Positions 36,360-44,703 of a stretch of DNA of 64,000 nt are shown piece by piece. Made by a program: the position numbers and the translations under genes. The notes under the pieces were generated by a model that was not told where the DNA came from, did not search any database, and worked only from the letters and a program-made list of their open reading frames with translations. The DNA lies in assembly GCA_964570565.1 (NCBI GenBank), contig CAZMYT010000001.1, positions 248,001 to 312,000 on the forward strand, read 5' to 3'. The DNA is from W0P28-013 sp964570565 (lineage in GTDB: Bacteria; Bacteroidota; Bacteroidia; Bacteroidales; Paludibacteraceae). Each line of letters starts with the position of its first letter. Positions within the stretch are counted from its first letter, which is position 1.

Positions 36360-38660
36360 TTAGTCTATTATTGTTAGTTTAGCATATTTAAGAAGCAATG
36401 GTTTTTCGCCATGTGTTTCAAAATGTATATGTGCTTTGGTGTTATCACCACTTCCTTCGATGGCGATGATTTCACCATTGCCAAATACATGATGATGAAC
36501 GTGCATACCCACTTGGTATGGATAATTATGATGACCAGTGTTAATGCCGCTTTGATTACTTGGCACAATACGTTTTAAACGCTGTGGCGTGCTAATAGTT
36601 GGAGGCGTATCAAATTTTGAAAATGTAGGCGTGGTGGAACGTACTATTTCTGGTTTTTTATATTCATAAGATGTTTGGAAATATTTTGCATCAATATCGT
36701 GTAAAAAGCGACTTGGAGGTAAATTCCATCTTCCCCCGTTGATAAATCTTTCACGGGCATAACTTATCACACAGTCTATTTTCGCGCGTGTGAGAGCTAC
36801 ATATAGTAAACGACGTTCCTCCTCCATGTTTCGTTCTGATTCGCGTATTAAATTAGGGAATAAACCATCTTCGAGGCCAACGATAAAGACGTGTTTAAAT
36901 TCCAATCCTTTGGCTGCGTGTATGGTTGTCATGGTTATACAGCTTTCGTTGTCTTCAACGTCATTATCTTGACTTGTTTGTAGGGTCACTTTTGATAAAA
37001 AATCCACCAATTTTAGCTCGGTATCGCCTTCGTTTGCTTGTTCTTCACAAAATTCGGAAATGGCATTCAAAAGTTCTTCCACATTCTCTTTGCGACTTAA
37101 GTTCTCGTATGTCTTATCTGTAGAAAAATCTTGCATAATACCAGAGTCGTTTACGACTCTTTTGGCTACTACGTAAGCATTGTGTTCTTCATTCAATGTT
37201 CTAAATTGTTCTATCAAGCTACCAAAATTTTGTATTTTTTGGGCTGTTCCTTTGTTTACATCTAGTGTGAAATCTGCTGGATTTTTAACTACTTCTAGCG
37301 GACTTACAGCGTGCGTGTGAGCCGTTTGTAATATTTTTTGTTGGGTGGTTTCGCCGATTCCTCGTGCTGGATAATTGATAATGCGTTTAAACGATTCTTC
37401 GTCATTTGGATTGATAATTAATCGCAAATAAGCTAGAACATCTTTCACCTCTTTGCGTTGGTAGAAGGACACCCCTCCATAGATTATATAGGGGATGTTA
37501 TACTTTTGCAGTTCCTCTTCAAATTTACGCGATTGTGCGTTAGTGCGGTATAATATGGCATAATCGCTGTAGGCGTCGCGTGTGTCTTTAATACTTTTTT
37601 TTATAGCAATTGCTACTTTAAGAGCTTCTTCCTTATCTGTGTAACCAGTTAACAATTCAATTGCTTTGCCAACTTCCCCTTTCGAAAACAAATGTTTTTG
37701 AATTTGATTTTTATTTTTACTGATTAATGAGTTGGCCGCATTAACGAGCGTTTGTGTAGAACGGTAATTTTGTTCTAATTTGAACAGCTTACAGCCTTCA
37801 TATTGCCGTTGAAACATCAACATATTGTCGATATTGGCACCACGAAACGAATAGATGCTTTGTGCATCGTCGCCTACCACGCAAATACGTTGATGATTGG
37901 CTGCCAATTTACTCACAATTAAATGCTGCGCACGGTTTGTATCTTGATACTCGTCCACCAAAATGTAACCAAATCGTTCTTGATAGGTTTTAAGAATTTC
38001 AGGATGTTTTTCAAAAAGGGTATTGGTGTAAAGCAGCAAATCATCAAAATCCATCGCGTTCGAGTTCCTGCAGCGCTGGCAATAGAGTTGGTAAACTTCT
38101 ATAAAACGTGGCGTTTTGGAATTCATGTCGGAACGCATTATGTCCGAATCATTGGCATAAGTGGCTGGCGTTACCAATTGATTTTTGGCAAATGAAATGC
38201 GACTTTGTATGTTGTTGACTTTATAAGTTTTGTCGTCGAGTTGTAACTCTTTGATTAAACTACGAATCAAACTTTTGGAATCGCTCGAATCGTATATCGT
38301 GAAATTGGAGGTAAACCCAAGATGCGAGGCTTCGTAGCGTAGAATTTTTGAAAAAATGGAGTGAAAGGTTCCCATCCATAGATATTTCGCGCGTTGTTCA
38401 CCTACCAATTTGGCGATACGCCCTTTCATCTCTTCGGCAGCTTTATTGGTGAACGTTAACGCTAGAATTTGGCTTGGATACCATCCGTTTTGTAATAAAT
38501 AGGCAATTTTATAGGTCAATACGCGTGTTTTACCAGAACCAGCTCCAGCCACAATAAGCGAAGGGCCATCAGTATAAGTGACAGCCTCGTATTGGTTTGC
38601 GTTAAGTAAATCTCTTAAATTATCGGTTTGAGAGGTAGCTGGTGATTGCTCGATAGCCAT
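36360..38660 (-). CDS. UvrD/PcrA-type superfamily 1 DNA helicase
   Basis: The 766-residue helicase has motif I AGAGSGKTRVLTYKIAYLL near residue 37 and LALTFTNKAAEEMKGRI. It also has motif II DEYQDTN, motif III VVGDDAQSIYSFRGA, motif IV FKLEQNYRST, motif V TTIHAAKGLEFKHVF and motif VI RLLYVALTRAK. It unwinds DNA 3' to 5' in repair and replication. The C-terminal ~60 residues (VGMHVHHHVFGNGEIIAIEGSG) are the Tudor-like fold typical of PcrA. The promoter on the minus strand is TTG, 20 nt, TACCTTTG (38686-38716). Confidence 0.95.
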   Translation of the reverse strand: MAIEQSPATSQTDNLRDLLNANQYEAVTYTDGPSLIVAGAGSGKTRVLTYKIAYLLQNGWYPSQILALTFTNKAAEEMKGRIAKLVGEQRAKYLWMGTFHSIFSKILRYEASHLGFTSNFTIYDSSDSKSLIRSLIKELQLDDKTYKVNNIQSRISFAKNQLVTPATYANDSDIMRSDMNSKTPRFIEVYQLYCQRCRNSNAMDFDDLLLYTNTLFEKHPEILKTYQERFGYILVDEYQDTNRAQHLIVSKLAANHQRICVVGDDAQSIYSFRGANIDNMLMFQRQYEGCKLFKLEQNYRSTQTLVNAANSLISKNKNQIQKHLFSKGEVGKAIELLTGYTDKEEALKVAIAIKKSIKDTRDAYSDYAILYRTNAQSRKFEEELQKYNIPYIIYGGVSFYQRKEVKDVLAYLRLIINPNDEESFKRIINYPARGIGETTQQKILQTAHTHAVSPLEVVKNPADFTLDVNKGTAQKIQNFGSLIEQFRTLNEEHNAYVVAKRVVNDSGIMQDFSTDKTYENLSRKENVEELLNAISEFCEEQANEGDTELKLVDFLSKVTLQTSQDNDVEDNESCITMTTIHAAKGLEFKHVFIVGLEDGLFPNLIRESERNMEEERRLLYVALTRAKIDCVISYARERFINGGRWNLPPSRFLHDIDAKYFQTSYEYKKPEIVRSTTPTFSKFDTPPTISTPQRLKRIVPSNQSGINTGHHNYPYQVGMHVHHHVFGNGEIIAIEGSGDNTKAHIHFETHGEKPLLLKYAKLTIID

Positions 38661-38685
38661 AGCGTTCTTGAAAGATTACAAACTA

Positions 38686-38716
38686 CAAAGGTACAAAAAG
38701 CATTCAAACTTTACAA
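38686..38716 (-). promoter_or_regulatory. Bacteroidota-type promoter of the helicase gene
   Basis: TTG (38714-38716), a 20-nt spacer and TACCTTTG (38686-38693) on the minus strand lie 26 nt before the start at 38660. Confidence 0.65.
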
Positions 38717-38773
38717 TGGGAAATTAGTACTCAGAAAAATAAATTGGTGTATGGTTATTTCAAAATAAAACGC

Positions 38774-38781
38774 TATTTTTG
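38774..38781 (+). promoter_or_regulatory. Promoter -7 box of rubrerythrin
   Basis: TATTTTTG lies 37 nt before the ATG at 38819. Confidence 0.5.
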
Positions 38782-38818
38782 CGTTCAGATAGAACTACTA
38801 ATTTTAAATTTATAATCT

Positions 38819-39394
38819 ATGAAAAGTATTAAAGGAACACAAACTGAAAAGAATCTAATGCATTCTTTTGCTGGCGAAAGTCAGGCTCGTATGCGTTACA
38901 CCTATTTTGCAAGTGCTGCTAAAAAGGAAGGCTTTGAACAGATTGCTGCTATTTTTACGGAAACAGCCGATCAAGAAAAAGAGCATGCTAAACGCATGTT
39001 TAAGTTTTTAGAAGGTGGTATGGTAGAAATTACTGCGAGTTTTCCAGCAGGTGTTATTGGTCGTACTATCGATAATCTCCAAGCTGCTGCAGCCGGTGAA
39101 CACGAAGAGTGGTCGCACGATTATCCTCATTTTGCGGATGTGGCAGAGCAAGAAGGTTTCTTATCAATTGCGGCTATGTATCGTAATATAGCGATTGCAG
39201 AAAAAGCACACGAAGAGCGTTATCGTGCATTTGTGGCTAATATTGAAGTGGCTTCTGTTTTTGCAAAAGAAGATGAAGTGGTTTGGCAATGTCGCAATTG
39301 TGGCTACATTCACGTAGGCAAAGAAGCTCCTCAAGCTTGTCCTGCTTGCTTGCATCCTCAAGCTTATTTTGAAGTTAAGAAAGAAAATATGTAA
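38819..39394 (+). CDS. Rubrerythrin
   Basis: The 191-residue cytosolic protein has an N-terminal ferritin-like diiron domain with two ExxH-type motifs (AGESQARMRYTYFA, ETADQEKEHAKRMFKFLEG, then RNIAIAEKAHEERY). A C-terminal rubredoxin-like Fe(Cys)4 site (WQCRNCGYIHVG and CPACLHP) follows. Rubrerythrins reduce hydrogen peroxide in anaerobes and microaerophiles, which fits an organism of low-oxygen habitats. Length is usual for the family. It is a single gene with its own promoter and terminator. Confidence 0.96.
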   Translation: MKSIKGTQTEKNLMHSFAGESQARMRYTYFASAAKKEGFEQIAAIFTETADQEKEHAKRMFKFLEGGMVEITASFPAGVIGRTIDNLQAAAAGEHEEWSHDYPHFADVAEQEGFLSIAAMYRNIAIAEKAHEERYRAFVANIEVASVFAKEDEVVWQCRNCGYIHVGKEAPQACPACLHPQAYFEVKKENM

Positions 39395-39410
39395 TAGCAA
39401 AAGGCATTAC

Positions 39411-39448
39411 ACTAAAAAAGGTCATCTTTGTAGATGACCTTTTTTAGT
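39411..39448. terminator. Bidirectional intrinsic terminator between rubrerythrin and 5'-nucleotidase genes
   Basis: A 17-bp stem (ACTAAAAAAGGTCATCT and complement) with a short loop lies between two convergent genes and has T6 on each strand. Confidence 0.9.
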
Positions 39449-39463
39449 TGTATGTGCTGTCGT

Positions 39464-40288
39464 TTAATATTCTACAACTGTCGCTGTTATTTCTTTAGCT
39501 GATTTTCCAGCTTGTATCACAGAAACGGTTTTACTATCCAAATTTTTGATGCTGAATTTACCCCTTATTTCGTGCGTGTGACCGCCTAAAATAAGGTCGA
39601 TATTACGACTATTTGCTGCCAATATCGAATCGGACATTACATTTGGGTCTGATGAATATCCAAGATGTGAAAGCGCAATGATAAAGTCGCATTTTTCTTT
39701 ATTTTTTAGAATCTCAGCGTAACGGTTCGCCGCTTTAACCGGGTCGGTGTATTTAATGCCTCCGAAATAACTTTCCAAAATTAATTTGTTTGGATCTACT
39801 CCTAAACCCAAAATACCAACTCTTAAACCGTCCTTTTTAACTACAACATAATGTTTTACTAAGCCTTCGAGTGGCGTGCCTGCCACCTCGTAGTTGCAGC
39901 AGACATATGGGAATTTAGCTTGACGAACACGTGCCGCCAAGGTATCAATACCTTTGTCAAATTCATGATTACCAAAGGTGGCTGCTTCATAGCCCATTTT
40001 ATTGTAAGCATCGATTTCTAAACGACCGTTGAACATATTAAAGTAAGGTGTGCCTTGAAAAATGTCGCCAGCATCAATTAACAATACGTTTGGATTTTCA
40101 GCACGGAAACTATCAATAAGTGCTTGACGAGCAGCAAAACCTCCTAATCCATCTTTGGTGGCTTCTACCTGACTGTGCGAGTCGTTGGTGTGTAAAATGA
40201 TTAATTGTTTCGGTGCTTTATTATTACAAGCACTGAGTGCTATCATAACACCGATTATGATGAGTGTGAAGTTCTTATTGTTCAACAT
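39464..40288 (-). CDS. 5'-nucleotidase/UshA-type metallophosphatase domain lipoprotein
   Basis: The 274-residue protein has a lipoprotein signal (LIIIGVMIALSAC) and the calcineurin-like metallophosphatase motifs: ILHTNDSHSQ, LIDAGDIFQGTPYFN, ATFGNHEFDKGID and LILGGHTHEI. It corresponds to the N-terminal half of UshA-like nucleotidases. The C-terminal substrate-binding half is encoded by the gene just upstream on the same strand, overlapping it by 14 bp. The two lipoproteins probably act together in the periplasm or at the outer membrane to dephosphorylate nucleotides. Confidence 0.92.
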   Translation of the reverse strand: MLNNKNFTLIIIGVMIALSACNNKAPKQLIILHTNDSHSQVEATKDGLGGFAARQALIDSFRAENPNVLLIDAGDIFQGTPYFNMFNGRLEIDAYNKMGYEAATFGNHEFDKGIDTLAARVRQAKFPYVCCNYEVAGTPLEGLVKHYVVVKKDGLRVGILGLGVDPNKLILESYFGGIKYTDPVKAANRYAEILKNKEKCDFIIALSHLGYSSDPNVMSDSILAANSRNIDLILGGHTHEIRGKFSIKNLDSKTVSVIQAGKSAKEITATVVEY

Positions 40289-41006
40289 AAATTTCGTTTT
40301 TTAAGGTTGGTTGAATAGGACGACCAGCAGCGGTTTCGTCTTTGATATTTTGGATGAGCACGTCGCGGAGTAAAACGTTTAAAGGTTCTATAGTTTTGAA
40401 TTTTGCTAATGGATCTAGGTGATCGTTCCCAAACGATAAATAATCGGTGGTGATAATGCGGTAATTCTTATTATCATCGATAGGTTGTCCCTGAATAAGA
40501 ATGTTCTCAGCATTGTCGCCTTCTATCTTCATGGAGATTCCTGCTACCACGTCACCGCCTTTTTTGGCTATCGCATCGCATAATGCTTCTACATCCTCGC
40601 CTGACAATTCCAAAAATACAAGTGCATTGTCAAAAGGCATAACTTGCATAACATCACCAATTGTAATAGGCCCTTCTTGGATATCATTACGTAATCCGCC
40701 TAAATTAGTGATGGCAATGTCGGTTGGTTTTAGTTGATTGCCGTAAGATAACATGGCGTTCGCTACGAAGGTATTTAGTAATCCTTCAGGTAATGCTGCA
40801 CTCATTGGTTGTGCAGAAGTGCCAATGATAATGTTCATGTCGGAGTCCATTTGAATTTTGTAGGGCTCTATCAACTTGATCATTGAACTATCGGAGATAT
40901 TGGCTCCTGTGACAGGTACAAAATCCTGTGAAATAATTTCTGGGTGCTTTTGCTGGCAGCCAGCCAAAGATACCGCAAAAAGAGCAAGGAATAAAAACTT
41001 TTTCAT
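40275..41006 (-). CDS. 5'-nucleotidase C-terminal domain lipoprotein
   Basis: The 243-residue protein starts at the ATG at 41004-41006, which gives a clean lipoprotein signal (MKKFLFLALFAVSLAGC); an ATG 10 codons upstream would spoil it. The mature part is the UshA C-terminal domain that binds the base and sugar (AITNLGGLRNDIQEGPITIGDVMQVMPFDNALVFLELSGEDVEAL, ... YRIITTDYLSFGNDHL). It is followed, with overlap, by the catalytic half. The order is reversed relative to the fused enzyme. Confidence 0.92.
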   Translation of the reverse strand: MKKFLFLALFAVSLAGCQQKHPEIISQDFVPVTGANISDSSMIKLIEPYKIQMDSDMNIIIGTSAQPMSAALPEGLLNTFVANAMLSYGNQLKPTDIAITNLGGLRNDIQEGPITIGDVMQVMPFDNALVFLELSGEDVEALCDAIAKKGGDVVAGISMKIEGDNAENILIQGQPIDDNKNYRIITTDYLSFGNDHLDPLAKFKTIEPLNVLLRDVLIQNIKDETAAGRPIQPTLKNEIYVEQ

Positions 41007-41041
41007 TGTGATGTTATATAAGGTTTGTTTGAACAATACAA

Positions 41042-41073
41042 CAAAGCCCCCTGTTTTAGAACTGAGGGCTTTG
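41042..41073 (-). terminator. Probable terminator of tRNA-Cys
   Basis: Arms CAAAGCCC and GGGCTTTG pair about 9 nt after the tRNA 3' end on the minus strand, with TTTG following. The T-run is weak. Confidence 0.6.
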
Positions 41074-41081
41074 GGTTGGAG

Positions 41082-41152
41082 AGGTTCCTAGCAGATTCGA
41101 ACTGCTGTAGACGGTTTTGCAGACCGGTGCCTAGCCACTCGGCCAAGGAACC
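41082..41152 (-). tRNA. tRNA-Cys (GCA)
   Basis: The minus strand folds into a cloverleaf: acceptor GGTTCCT/AGGAACC, D-arm with GCC/GGC, anticodon loop CTGCAAA with GCA at 41118-41120, and T-arm AGCAG-TTCGAAT-CTGCT. The discriminator base is U, the identity base of tRNA-Cys. The first anticodon-stem pair is a C-U mismatch. CCA is not encoded. Confidence 0.95.
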
Positions 41153-41211
41153 CTTTTTGCGACTGCGAAGGTAATGCTTTTTTTTGAGTGAGCAAAATCT
41201 TTTTTGTAAAA

Positions 41212-41658
41212 TTATCGTCTACAGCCTTGCTCTATGTGCTTTATCAGTTCTTTTTTATATTCATTTTCAGCAGAATAATAGTTGAATAATTTTTTTGCTG
41301 ACAATATTTTTAAAAATTCTTTGTGGTATTTCAGCTTGAGTGCACTTTGTTGCATGTCAATTTTTTGTAGTTCATTGAGTGCCTTTTTGTAGTCTTCTTC
41401 GCTCGATTCGTTCGTTATACTACGACGAATATCATGCATTTGATGTCTCAAATCTCGCCGTTGTGCTTCAAAACTATTGTATAACGGCCAAAATTTTTCA
41501 GCCTCTTCGGGTGTTAATCCTACTTTTTCTGTGATAAAGGCCACTTTTTGTGCTTCCATAGCTTCGCGTTTAGCATTATTACAGCCTTTAGGTTGAGCAT
41601 TGATAAAGCCCACGCCGCTTAGTATGAATAGAGTGATAAGTAATAGATATCTTTTCAT
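41212..41658 (-). CDS. Spy/CpxP-like periplasmic protein
   Basis: The 148-residue protein has a signal peptide (MKRYLLLITLFILSGVGFINAQ) and then a mostly helical mature part. The segment VGLTPEEAEKFWPLYNSFEAQRRDLRHQM resembles the LTxxQ-type helices of Spy/CpxP periplasmic chaperones and metal sensors. It is the last gene of a sigma factor, anti-sigma-like, Spy-like row, which suggests a role in envelope stress. It is 10 bp after the anti-sigma-like gene. Confidence 0.82.
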   Translation of the reverse strand: MKRYLLLITLFILSGVGFINAQPKGCNNAKREAMEAQKVAFITEKVGLTPEEAEKFWPLYNSFEAQRRDLRHQMHDIRRSITNESSEEDYKKALNELQKIDMQQSALKLKYHKEFLKILSAKKLFNYYSAENEYKKELIKHIEQGCRR

Positions 41659-41668
41659 AGTTATAAAA

Positions 41669-41986
41669 TTATTCGTTCAAAATATATTCAACCAACAACT
41701 CTTCGCTTACTCCAGCATTGATAAGGTTGTCATAATCGTCTTCGGTTATGAGTGGAGCTTGAGTTGTGTTGTTCTTATATAACGTGTAACTCATTATTCC
41801 AATAACCATCACGCCGGTAAACATAGCAGCTGCATAAATCCAACGATGTAGTGGGCGCACAGCACGCTTTGGAGCTATTTGAGCGTCAATATTTAACGCA
41901 AATTGCTCAAAATAACCATCGGGAACCGTAAAAGGTGTTTCCTTTGCGATAGTCTTTAAACTTAATGGTGTATTTTCTTTTTTCAT
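41669..41986 (-). CDS. Small single-pass membrane protein, probable anti-sigma factor
   Basis: The 105-residue protein has a cytosolic N-terminus (about 48 residues, with FTVPDGYFEQFALNIDAQI), one membrane helix (WIYAAAMFTGVMVIGIMSYTLY, trimmed) and a short acidic C-terminus. It lies directly downstream of the ECF sigma gene. The arrangement, topology and size are those of anti-sigma factors in Bacteroidota ECF modules. I see no zinc-binding HxxxCxxC motif, so it is called from context. Confidence 0.7.
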   Translation of the reverse strand: MKKENTPLSLKTIAKETPFTVPDGYFEQFALNIDAQIAPKRAVRPLHRWIYAAAMFTGVMVIGIMSYTLYKNNTTQAPLITEDDYDNLINAGVSEELLVEYILNE

Positions 41987-42020
41987 AACTATTATTTAGA
42001 CCGTCAAAAGTTTAAAATGT

Positions 42021-42572
42021 TTAATCTTCGTTTAATAAAAATTGTTCTATTTTCTTTACTGCATGATGGTAGGATGCTTTTAACGCCCCAGTGGAAGTGC
42101 CTAGAATAGCTTCCATGTCTTCATATTTCATGTCGTCGAAGTATTTCATCTGAAATACCAATCGCTGTTTCTCTGGTAATGTGAGTATTGCTTTTTGCAA
42201 TTTTTTTTGTGTTTCATCCCCCGAAAAATAGGTGTCACTTTCTAACTTGCTCAGTAAAGTTTCTTCTAAATCCAACGATGATGTGATATTCTGCATGCGT
42301 TGTTGGCTTAGAAATGTAAGCGTCTCATTGGTTGCAATACGATAGAGCCATGTGGTGATTTTACTATCGCCTCTGAAGTTGTGAATTCCATGCCAAGCTT
42401 TTAAAAAGGTGTTTTGCAATACGTCGTTTGTATCTTCGTGTGATAACAACATTTTTCTGATATGCCAATAGAGTGTCTCTTGTGTTAGGCGCACAATAGC
42501 TGAAAAAGCGGTTTGCTTATTCGTGCTAGTGAGTAGTATCTGAGTCCAATGTTCAATTTCCGCTTCTTTCAT
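42021..42572 (-). CDS. ECF-type RNA polymerase sigma factor
   Basis: The 183-residue protein has sigma region 2 (LLSHEDTNDVLQNTFLKAWHGIHNFRG and TWLYRIATNETLTFL) and region 4 (LPEKQRLVFQMKYFDDMKYEDMEAILGTSTGALKASYHHAVKKI). The start at 42572 is chosen because a TATTTTTG promoter box at 42610-42617 puts the transcript start near 42603; the ATG at 42602 would leave no leader. It heads a three-gene row with a putative anti-sigma and a Spy-like protein. The signal it answers is unknown. Confidence 0.93.
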   Translation of the reverse strand: MKEAEIEHWTQILLTSTNKQTAFSAIVRLTQETLYWHIRKMLLSHEDTNDVLQNTFLKAWHGIHNFRGDSKITTWLYRIATNETLTFLSQQRMQNITSSLDLEETLLSKLESDTYFSGDETQKKLQKAILTLPEKQRLVFQMKYFDDMKYEDMEAILGTSTGALKASYHHAVKKIEQFLLNED

Positions 42573-42609
42573 GGGCACTGTATGGCTATTTTGGCTGAGC
42601 AACCATGTG

Positions 42610-42617
42610 CAAAAATA
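42610..42617 (-). promoter_or_regulatory. Promoter -7 box of the ECF sigma operon
   Basis: TATTTTTG on the minus strand; it decides between the two possible ATG starts of the sigma gene. Confidence 0.55.
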
Positions 42618-42661
42618 CGCATTTTTATCATTAGAAATATCTTTTTTAGAATAAAAGGCGT

Positions 42662-42669
42662 TATCTTTG
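42662..42669 (+). promoter_or_regulatory. Promoter -7 box of the ZIP transporter gene
   Basis: TATCTTTG lies 19 nt before the ATG at 42689, so the message would have a very short leader. Confidence 0.55.
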
Positions 42670-42688
42670 CAAAAATTACAATCATTAT

Positions 42689-43549
42689 ATGAATATAGAT
42701 ACTCAGACTATTTTAATCGCGTTTGGTTTAACGCTTATAGCAGGTTTATCTACAGGAATTGGAAGTTTGATCGCTTTTTTTGCAAAAAAAACGAATCAAA
42801 CTTTTTTGACGGTATCGCTTGGTTTTTCCGCTGGTGTGATGCTTTTTGTGTCCTTTGTGGATATTTTCCCAACAGCACAAGCTGCTTTTACTCAATCTTT
42901 GGGTGATAATGCCTTACTCGGTACTGTCTTGGCGTTTTTTGGTGGCATGTTTTTAATTGCCATTATCGACTTTGTCATTCCAGAACAGGATAATCCCCAC
43001 GAAGCTGTTTTGGTGGAAGATATGGATAGGCAACCGCTTTGGAAAAAAATGACGCGCGGTCGTAAACATCACCATCGTACTGAATCTAATGATGTTGCAA
43101 AATTACATCGCATAGGTGCGTTGGTGGCCATTTCTATTGCCATCCATAATTTCCCCGAAGGGTTGGCTACATTTACGGTAGCTTTGCAAGGGATTGAGTT
43201 CGCTTTACCTATTGTTATAGCGATAGCATTGCATAATATTCCTGAAGGTATTGCTGTGTCAGTGCCAATTTATCAAGCCACAGGTAAGAAACGAAAAGCC
43301 TTTTGGTTGTCGTTTTTATCTGGTTTATCAGAGCCTGTTGGTGCTGTAATTGGCTATTTTGTATTACTACCATTTTGGTCGTCAACCGTTGAAGGTGCTT
43401 TAATGGCGTTGACAGCTGGTATTATGGTTTATATTTCGCTTGACGAATTATTGCCAACTGCCGAACGTTATGGGAAACACCATTACGCCATTATGGGTGT
43501 GGTAGCAGGTATGATATTTATGGCACTAAGCCTTGTTTTGTTAAAGTAA
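42689..43549 (+). CDS. ZIP-family divalent metal transporter (ZupT-like)
   Basis: The 286-residue protein has about eight membrane helices. The family core is visible: ISIAIHNFPEGLATFTVAL and IAIALHNIPEGIAVSVPIY carry the metal-binding His, Asn and Glu residues of helices 4 and 5. A cytosolic loop with HHHRTESND between helices 3 and 4 is rich in histidine. ZIP proteins take up Zn(II) and other divalent metals. The gene is followed by DUF5063 after 12 bp. Confidence 0.95.
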   Translation: MNIDTQTILIAFGLTLIAGLSTGIGSLIAFFAKKTNQTFLTVSLGFSAGVMLFVSFVDIFPTAQAAFTQSLGDNALLGTVLAFFGGMFLIAIIDFVIPEQDNPHEAVLVEDMDRQPLWKKMTRGRKHHHRTESNDVAKLHRIGALVAISIAIHNFPEGLATFTVALQGIEFALPIVIAIALHNIPEGIAVSVPIYQATGKKRKAFWLSFLSGLSEPVGAVIGYFVLLPFWSSTVEGALMALTAGIMVYISLDELLPTAERYGKHHYAIMGVVAGMIFMALSLVLLK

Positions 43550-43561
43550 TAAATTACGATA

Positions 43562-44083
43562 ATGTCGACATTTTATACAAAAGATAAACTTGAATTTCTA
43601 ACCGTTGCGGTTGAAACGTGTAAATTTTTGGAACATGCAGGTGAGCTCGAAAAGAGCGATTTTGTTTCCAAAATGACTAAACTATTGCCTTTATTGTACC
43701 TCAAAACTGCGATGGTTCAAGTTTCTGAAGATGTGTCTGATGATGAACCTGAACGTTTTGTCACTGAAGTGGAATATGCACAGTTGCGTGCTCAGTTGGC
43801 CGATTTGCTTGGTGATTCGGATGATTATTTGGATTCGTTTGATACGAATATGGCCTTTAGCGATACGACCTTGGCAGCGACCATTTCTGAAGATTTGGCG
43901 GATGTTTATCAAGCATTGAAAGATTATGCAGGTTGTTGCCAAGTTGGCGATGAACAGGTTATGAACGATGCTTTATTTGTTTGTATCAACGATTTTAAGA
44001 ATTACTGGGGTGCACGTCTGTTGGGAGCATTACGCGCATTACATCTTGTCTCTGTTGCTCCTGAAGCTGATGAAAATCATTAA
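43562..44083 (+). CDS. DUF5063 family protein
   Basis: The 173-residue, acidic, soluble protein is mostly helical. It resembles DUF5063, an uncharacterised family common in Bacteroidota: KLEFLTVAVETCKFLEHAGELEKSDFV at the start, FVTEVEYAQLRAQLADLLGDSDDYLD in the middle, and MNDALFVCINDFKNYWGARLLGALRALH at the end. It is 2 bp upstream of the exonuclease gene, with which it is likely co-translated. Function unknown. Confidence 0.85.
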   Translation: MSTFYTKDKLEFLTVAVETCKFLEHAGELEKSDFVSKMTKLLPLLYLKTAMVQVSEDVSDDEPERFVTEVEYAQLRAQLADLLGDSDDYLDSFDTNMAFSDTTLAATISEDLADVYQALKDYAGCCQVGDEQVMNDALFVCINDFKNYWGARLLGALRALHLVSVAPEADENH

Positions 44084-44085
44084 TT

Positions 44086-44676
44086 TTGGTAACTTATTCC
44101 ACACATATTACAAAAACGCAGATTGCTGAATTGCCAATTGTCCAAAATCTTGGTAAGATAGTGGTAGTGAAGACCCCTCATGAGGCTGATTACGTTGTGT
44201 CGCAATTGATGCAAGAGTCGGTTATTGGGTTTGACACTGAAACGCGTCCTAGTTTTACCAAAAATGTGCGTTATACCGTTTCGCTATTGCAATTAGCTAC
44301 AACTGATACTTGTTACCTTTTTCGTTTACAGTTTATCGGTCAGCATGAAGGCTTAAAACAATTATTGGAAAGCTCGGAGGTTAAAAAAATTGGTTTGTCC
44401 GTTCGCGATGATTTTATGTCGCTCAATAAATGGATGCGTGTACATCCTAAAAATTTTATAGAATTACAAAAGTATGTTGAAGCATTTGGTATAGAAGAAA
44501 AAAGCTTGCAAAAAATTTACGCTATCGTATTTGCAAAAAAAATATCAAAAAGTCAACAACTTTCCAATTGGGAAGCTCCTATTTTGTCACCTCAACAGCA
44601 AGCGTATGCAGCTATTGATGCATTTGCCTGCCGAGAGATTTATTTAGAGTTACAGAAACAAGCTATTGCCTTGTAA
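44086..44676 (+). CDS. 3'-5' exonuclease, DEDD (RNase D-like) family
   Basis: The 196-residue protein shows the DnaQ-like fold motifs: ExoI VIGFDTETRPSF (catalytic Asp, Glu), ExoII-region IGLSVRDDFMSL, and ExoIII AAIDAFACREIYLEL. It acts on RNA or DNA 3' ends; the length without HRDC domains fits the short Bacteroidota type. The start is a TTG codon at 44086-44088, because no ATG or GTG is in frame near the expected N-terminus. The start lies just after the DUF5063 stop, consistent with translational coupling. Confidence 0.9.
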   Translation: MVTYSTHITKTQIAELPIVQNLGKIVVVKTPHEADYVVSQLMQESVIGFDTETRPSFTKNVRYTVSLLQLATTDTCYLFRLQFIGQHEGLKQLLESSEVKKIGLSVRDDFMSLNKWMRVHPKNFIELQKYVEAFGIEEKSLQKIYAIVFAKKISKSQQLSNWEAPILSPQQQAYAAIDAFACREIYLELQKQAIAL

Positions 44677-44703
44677 TTTATCATTCATATATTTCCACTA
44701 TTT

